Position numbers and translations under genes: made by a program. A DNA stretch of 17,783 nucleotides from contig JBOGVX010000238.1 in the NCBI GenBank assembly GCA_050693165.1, forward strand, positions 1 through 17,783. Direction: 5' to 3'. Each line of letters starts with the position of its first letter. Positions within the stretch are counted from its first letter, which is position 1. The notes below the pieces were generated by a model. It did not search any database. It saw only the letters and a program-made list of their open reading frames with translations, and was not told where the DNA came from. This document shows positions 13,838 through 17,783 of the stretch, piece by piece. This stretch comes from CAZKFH01 sp050693165. GTDB taxonomy: Bacteria; Actinomycetota; UBA4738; CALAEC01.

Positions 13838-15615
13838 AAGGCGTCGACGGGACCCGTCTGGAGCGTGCGTTCCTTGTTCTCGTCGATCGCTCGAGCTATG
13901 AAAGCCTCGAACGCCACTCCGCGGGCCTCCTTGCCCTCGCGGTCGCGGACGGACACCGTGGCGGCGTCGATCTCCTTGTCACCAACCACCAGGACGTAGG
14001 GCACCTTCTGAAGCTGCGCTTCGCGGATGCGCTTGTTGAGGGTTTCGCTGCTCGCGTCGACCTGCGCGCGGATCCCCTCCTCGCGCAGCCTCGCGACGAG
14101 CTTCTCGCCGTGCTCGTGGTGTCGGTCGGCGATCGGGATCACGCGGACCTGCTCCGGCGATAGCCACAGCGGGAAAGCGCCCGCGTAGTGCTCGATCAGC
14201 ACTCCGCTGAATCTTTCTATCGAGCCGAGGATGGCGCGGTGGATCATGACCGGGCGATGGCGCTCGTTGTCCTCGCCCGCGTACTCCATCTCGAACCGCT
14301 CCGGCAGCGCGAAGTCGCACTGCACGGTGGTTAGCTGCCACAGACGGCCGATCGCGTCGCGGAAGTGGAAGTCCACCTTCGGGCCGTAGAACGCACCCTC
14401 GCCCTCCGCGACTTCGTACGGCATGCCGCTCTTGTCGAGCGCGGCACGGAGGGCCTCGGTGGCCTTCGCCCACATCTCCTCGTTGCCGATCGCCACACCC
14501 GGCTTGGTGGACAGCGCGATCACGGGGTCGGTGAACCCGAAGGTCCCGAGGATCTCGAGGGTCAGGTCGAAGCAGCCCAGCACCTCGTCGATCAGCTGGT
14601 CGGGCGTGCAGATGATGTGCGAGTCGTCCTGGGTGAACCCTCGCGCGCGGAGCAGTCCGTGCAGCACACCGGCCTTCTCGTACCGGTAAACGGCGCCGAG
14701 CTCTGACAGTCGCATCGGCAGGTCGCGGTAGGAGCGCGTCGATGACTTGTAGATCAACACGTGGAACGGGCAGTTCATCGGCTTGGCGTAATAAGCCTCC
14801 GGCTGACCGCCCTCGTGCTCCCGCTCCATCGGCGGATACATCGTCTCCGCGTACTTCTCGAGGTGGCCGGACGTCTCCCACAGGTTCGACTTCGCGAGGT
14901 TCGGGGTCTGAACGAGCTCGTACCCTCGCTCCAGATGGAGGTCCTTCAGGTAGTCCTCGATCGTCTTCCGGAACAGCCCGCCCTTCGGGTGCCAGACCGC
15001 GAGGCCCGGGCCGAGCTCCTCCGGCCAGGAGAACAGGTCGAGCTGGGGACCGAGCTTGCGATGATCTCGCTTCTCGGCCTCCTCGATTCGGTGCAGGTAC
15101 TCGTTCAGCTCCTCCTGCGTCGGCCAAGCGGTGCCGTAGATGCGCTGGAGCTGAGGGTTGTGCTCGTCCCCACGCCAGTAAGCGCCGGCGATCGATAGCA
15201 GCTTGAACGCGCCTAGCTTCTTCGTCGAGGCGACGTGCGGGCCGAGGCACAGGTCCTCCCAGCCGTTGTTCTTGTAGACGGTGACCGTGTTGGCGCCCGC
15301 TCCTTCTTCTTCCTCGACGCCCTCGATGATCTCCCTCTTGAAGGGTTGGTCCTTGAAGCGCTCGAGGGCCTCCTCGCGGGACAGCTCCTCGCGGGTGAAG
15401 GGCTGGTCCTGCTTGACGATGTGGCGCATCCTCTTCTCGATCTTCTCGAGGTCCTCGGGCTTCAGCTGCTCGGGGAGGTCGAAGTCGTAGTAGAAGCCGT
15501 CGGCGATCGAGGGCCCGATCGCGTACTTCGCACCGGGCCACAGGTCGCACACCGCTTGAGCCATGACGTGCGCGGTCGAGTGCCGCAGAACGTCGAGATC
15601 GGTCTGCTCAGCCAT
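13834..15615 (-). CDS. thrS: Threonyl-tRNA synthetase
   Basis: Class II aminoacyl-tRNA synthetase charging tRNA-Thr in the cytoplasm; 593 residues from the chosen start. It opens directly with the editing domain (LRHSTAHVMAQAV, HxxxH), then the second additional domain (YWRGDEHNPQLQRIYGTAW), and the catalytic core with KPMNCPFH (zinc Cys), RGFTQDDSHI (motif 2) and HRAILGSIERF (motif 3). The C-terminal anticodon-binding domain ends in KEARGVAFEAFI. The usual N-terminal TGS domain (about 60 residues) is absent. The frame is open to 15723, but that extension (SLLRLGACPPEFK...) is not TGS-like, so ATG at 15615 is used. No ribosome site is seen there; TACGAT lies 9 nt upstream as a possible -10. 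No T-box leader was recognised. Its stop shares CTAG with the MurE-like gene. Confidence 0.95.
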   Translation of the reverse strand: MAEQTDLDVLRHSTAHVMAQAVCDLWPGAKYAIGPSIADGFYYDFDLPEQLKPEDLEKIEKRMRHIVKQDQPFTREELSREEALERFKDQPFKREIIEGVEEEEGAGANTVTVYKNNGWEDLCLGPHVASTKKLGAFKLLSIAGAYWRGDEHNPQLQRIYGTAWPTQEELNEYLHRIEEAEKRDHRKLGPQLDLFSWPEELGPGLAVWHPKGGLFRKTIEDYLKDLHLERGYELVQTPNLAKSNLWETSGHLEKYAETMYPPMEREHEGGQPEAYYAKPMNCPFHVLIYKSSTRSYRDLPMRLSELGAVYRYEKAGVLHGLLRARGFTQDDSHIICTPDQLIDEVLGCFDLTLEILGTFGFTDPVIALSTKPGVAIGNEEMWAKATEALRAALDKSGMPYEVAEGEGAFYGPKVDFHFRDAIGRLWQLTTVQCDFALPERFEMEYAGEDNERHRPVMIHRAILGSIERFSGVLIEHYAGAFPLWLSPEQVRVIPIADRHHEHGEKLVARLREEGIRAQVDASSETLNKRIREAQLQKVPYVLVVGDKEIDAATVSVRDREGKEARGVAFEAFIARAIDENKERTLQTGPVDAF

Positions 15616-15682
15616 CAGGCGGTCATCGTAGCGTTCGATCGCGTGCTCATGACGGAAAGAGCAATCTGGGGCAATCGTCCAC

Positions 15683-15711
15683 TTGAATTCTGGCGGGCAG
15701 GCTCCTAACCT
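15683..15711 (+). promoter_or_regulatory. Candidate sigma-70-type promoter for the secreted repeat protein
   Basis: TTGAAT (15683-15688), a 17-nt spacer and TAACCT (15706-15711) match the -35/-10 layout and lie 26 nt before the ATG at 15738, in the divergent gap between thrS and the secreted protein. Transcription would begin near 15718 and leave a short leader. Confidence 0.4.
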
Positions 15712-15737
15712 GAGCAAGCTCACCGAAAGTTCAGGGG

Positions 15738-17150
15738 ATGGTCACGGGTAGAGGAAGAGTTCGCCTTTGGTTGGTCACCGCGTTGACCCTGGCAGCGACA
15801 GGTTTGGTAGGTCCAGGGACGGCTGCACCTGCCGAACATGAGATCCCGCCCGGCTACGACCTCCTCGAGACCGACCCGGAGACCACGATCGCCAACGTCC
15901 AGGTCCCTCCGGGGTTCTTCGGACCGGGCTCCGACCCCTTCAACGGCGACGTCAGGTTCACGGGCTACCCCATCAACTCCTTCATGGGACACGACACCGG
16001 GGACGCCAGCACCGTCGTGCAGCGGCCCGAGGCCGCGAACGTATCGCCCGGAACGAGCGACACCGTCCCGATCGAGATCGTGGCCCTGAACCTGGGCAGC
16101 ATCGAACCGATCACCGTCACCTACAACGGAGGCCAGAACCCGGAGGACTGGAACGTGATGGTCGGGTTGTCCCCCACGGGACCCTCGCAGGGGGACATGA
16201 CCGTGACTCAGGACGACGCGAACGGCGGGACGTTCGACGCAGAGATCCAGGTGATGCCGCTGTTCACGTTCCTTCGGCTGTCGGATGGATCAACGCGCAC
16301 GCTCGACGGAGCGATGCTGCCGCCTGGGGGGTTCCGGCTCCAGGCGGGCAGCGTCCCCTGGAGGATCTTGTGCCTCCTTCCCGCACTGCTGGTACTGGCC
16401 CTGAACAATGGCTTCTGCCCGTCGTTCACTGCTGATGGCCAGAAGAGACTGACGGTGTTCCAGGCAGCTTTCGTCCACCACGGCATCTACCCGGCACAGC
16501 CGAGGTCCGAGCACTTCAAGTGCTACACGCTTCAGAGGGTGAAATTCAAGGCTCGGAACGTGAACTTGAACGACCAGTTCGGATCCCGGCAGGCCAACGT
16601 AAGCAAGCGGAATGAGCTCTGCAACCCGGTACAGAAGAACAGCGAGCCTTACCTGAATACCACCGCCCATCTCGTCTGCTACGAGACACGCGGAACCGAT
16701 CCCAACCAGCTCGTCGCCGTGAAGAACCAATTCGGCTCACAGCGGCTCCAGGTCCGGGAATCCCGCCGCCTGTGTGTCCCCTCCGAGAAACACAAGGGCA
16801 GGAAGAGCAAGTTCAAGCCGATAACAGTGCCGATCGACCACTACCAGTGCTACGCGGTCGAGGCCAAGACGGATCTGAGACGACAGGGAGCGCTCGGTTC
16901 GGTCAGTCTGAGCGACCAGTTCGGTCAGGAGCAGGTGAACGTCGGCCAGCCGGTCCAGCTCTGCGCTCCGGTCCAGAAGAACGAAGAGCAGATCCAACAC
17001 CCCGTCAACCACCTGGTCTGCTACGCGATCGCGGGCAAGCGCAAGGTGAAGCTCGTCGAGGTGCGCAACCAGTTCGAGAAGAAGAAGCTGACGACCCGCA
17101 AGCCGACCCTTCTCTGCGTCCCCTCCTCCAAGCTCGTCATCACGACCTGA
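15738..17150 (+). CDS. Secreted protein with four HxxCY-QF-LCxP repeats (DUF7450-like)
   Basis: 470-residue exported protein. Residues 1-30 are a signal peptide (basic TGRGRVR, core LWLVTALTLAATGLVG, AAPA). Residues about 36-205 are a beta-rich, Pro/Gly-rich domain (IPPGYDLLETDPETTI, PPGFFGPGSDPFNGD) that I recognise only as common in secreted actinobacterial proteins. A hydrophobic segment follows (ILCLLPALLVLALNNGFC, about 210-227). Residues 259-465 hold four related units of about 40-47 residues, each with H-x-x-C-Y near its start, D/N-Q-F in the middle and L-C-x-P near its end; they alternate in type as A-B-A-B. I associate them with DUF7450; the assignment is from memory. The ATG is preceded only by CAGGGG. 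No enzyme motif is present; adhesion or surface binding is a guess. The YdeI-like gene begins 17 bp later. Confidence 0.75.
   Translation: MVTGRGRVRLWLVTALTLAATGLVGPGTAAPAEHEIPPGYDLLETDPETTIANVQVPPGFFGPGSDPFNGDVRFTGYPINSFMGHDTGDASTVVQRPEAANVSPGTSDTVPIEIVALNLGSIEPITVTYNGGQNPEDWNVMVGLSPTGPSQGDMTVTQDDANGGTFDAEIQVMPLFTFLRLSDGSTRTLDGAMLPPGGFRLQAGSVPWRILCLLPALLVLALNNGFCPSFTADGQKRLTVFQAAFVHHGIYPAQPRSEHFKCYTLQRVKFKARNVNLNDQFGSRQANVSKRNELCNPVQKNSEPYLNTTAHLVCYETRGTDPNQLVAVKNQFGSQRLQVRESRRLCVPSEKHKGRKSKFKPITVPIDHYQCYAVEAKTDLRRQGALGSVSLSDQFGQEQVNVGQPVQLCAPVQKNEEQIQHPVNHLVCYAIAGKRKVKLVEVRNQFEKKKLTTRKPTLLCVPSSKLVITT
16512..17132 (+). repeat. Four-unit protein-coding repeat (A-B-A-B)
   Basis: The four units encode residues 259-301, 311-351, 368-414 and 425-465 of the secreted protein. 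A units contain DQFG and end in LCxPVQKN; B units start HLVCY, contain NQF and end in LCVPS. Each has two conserved Cys at about 30-40 residue spacing, so eight in all and an even number for disulphides. The DNA itself has diverged, so this is an old duplication of a two-unit block. Confidence 0.75.
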
Positions 17151-17167
17151 CACCTATCGTTTCGGCG

Positions 17168-17731
17168 GTGAAGCCGCGATTCTTCCGAACGCCGAAAGAG
17201 TTCCGGGCCTGGCTGGAGCGCAACCACGCGAAGGCGAAAGAGCTCTGGATCGGGTACCACAAGAAGGCCAGCCCCAAAAAGGGGATCTCATATAAGGAGG
17301 CCCTCGACGAGGCGCTTTGCTTCGGATGGATCGACGGGAAGGTCCGGACCATCGACGGCACGACCTACATGCAGCGCTGGTCGCCGAGGACGGCCCGCTC
17401 CCCCTGGAGCGTGATCAACATCAAACGGTTCCGCGAGCTGAAGAAGGAGGGCCTGGCCGCGCCCGCGGGCATCGCCGCGTTCGAGCGCCGCGACCGCAAG
17501 CCCGCCGGTTACTCGTACGAGGACGCCGCCAAAGGACTCCCACCCGAATATGAGAAGACGTTCAAGCGCAACGAGAGAGGCTGGACCTTCTTCCAGAACC
17601 TGCCGCCCGGACAGCGGAGGACGGCGACCTACTGGGTCATGAGCGCCAAGCGCGAGGAAACGCGCCTGAAGCGCCTCGCATCGCTGATCGAGGACTCGGC
17701 GAATGAGCGCAAGATGCCGCTGCTCGGCTAG
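17168..17731 (+). CDS. YdeI/OmpD-associated (OmdA-like) family protein
   Basis: 187-residue cytoplasmic protein. It carries the complete family signature: TPKEFRAWLERNHAKAKELW, then GYHKKASPKKGISYKEALDE, ALCFGWIDGKVRTID and RWSPRTARSPWSVINIKR, and a C-terminal helical region (TYWVMSAKREETRLKRL). The Pfam description of this group mentions bacteriocin protection (YdeI) and association with OmpD, but the biochemical role is not known, and an actinobacterial member need not share it. The frame is open far upstream, overlapping the secreted-protein gene, but the family begins at VKPRFFRTPKEF, so GTG at 17168 is used. No ribosome site precedes it. The 17-bp gap suggests it is read through from the upstream gene. 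Confidence 0.85.
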   Translation: MKPRFFRTPKEFRAWLERNHAKAKELWIGYHKKASPKKGISYKEALDEALCFGWIDGKVRTIDGTTYMQRWSPRTARSPWSVINIKRFRELKKEGLAAPAGIAAFERRDRKPAGYSYEDAAKGLPPEYEKTFKRNERGWTFFQNLPPGQRRTATYWVMSAKREETRLKRLASLIEDSANERKMPLLG

Positions 17732-17783
17732 TTGCCGTAGCGCTCCGCTTCCTTCAAACGTGGACGTGGGGTGGGCCCCGGCC
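17732..17783. other. Window end, no feature seen
   Basis: The last 52 bases follow the stop of the YdeI-like gene and contain no recognisable start, hairpin or repeat. Confidence 0.4.

Noticed and set aside
13979..15550. Long minus-strand frame overlapping thrS in another frame
   Set aside because: It reads as Arg/Pro/Ala-rich nonsense, while the overlapping frame contains every ThrS motif.
16772..17167. Upstream in-frame extension of the YdeI-like gene
   Set aside because: The extension is a shadow of the secreted repeat gene, and the family begins at the GTG of 17168.
1..17783. tRNA or rRNA genes, CRISPR arrays, insertion sequences, phage genes or a defence system
   Set aside because: No cloverleaf, direct-repeat array, transposase or integrase motif, or defence-type domain was found by reading both strands.

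Overview
This 17.8 kb window is GC-rich chromosomal DNA that looks like an uncultivated member of the Actinomycetota. The sign is the mix of families: a DUF2630 protein, a DUF4287-SRPBCC fusion, LuxR regulators with helical-repeat sensor domains, a threonyl-tRNA synthetase without a TGS domain, and a secreted protein with Cys-containing HxxCY...QF...LCxP repeats. The species assignment is inference. Gene starts mix strong GGAGG-type ribosome sites with starts that lack one and may be leaderless. Two genes appear to start at CTG. I see no rRNA, tRNA, CRISPR array, insertion sequence or prophage.

Layout. 1-360 (-): 5' end of a secreted subtilisin-like protease, cut by the window edge. 481-1374 (+): EamA/DMT exporter. 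1421-4726 (-): a run of small cupin, START-like (SRPBCC) protein, LuxR-type regulator and RibD_C/dihydrofolate reductase-like protein, followed by a DUF2630 protein (4792-5034). 5207-5629 (+): a cupin. 5646-6029 (-): a small four-helix membrane protein. 6046-6277: two abutting gene relics, a pirin-like tail and a RibD_C-like fragment. 6278-7711 (-): secreted metallophosphoesterase with a His-rich tail. 7921-8319 (+): VOC-fold protein, with a GC hairpin facing the convergent DUF4287-SRPBCC gene (8373-9029, -). 9254-11005 (-): secreted CocE/S15-type alpha/beta hydrolase. 11093-12301 (+): a broken LuxR-type regulator joined to a frameshifted SnoaL-like gene. 12374-13837 (+): a divergent MurE-like ligase, convergent with thrS (13834-15615, -), the two stop codons sharing CTAG. 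15738-17150 (+): secreted repeat protein. 17168-17731 (+): YdeI/OmpD-associated-like protein.

The window does not show one coherent pathway. It looks like a housekeeping locus (thrS, mur ligase) beside single-gene accessory functions: small stress- or detoxification-type enzymes (cupins, VOC, SRPBCC, RibD_C), three secreted hydrolases or proteases, and one secreted repeat protein. The most informative points are the MurE-like ligase, which lacks both usual diaminopimelate-recognition motifs, and two stretches of gene decay (6.05-6.27 kb and 11.1-12.3 kb). I found no convincing new multi-gene system.
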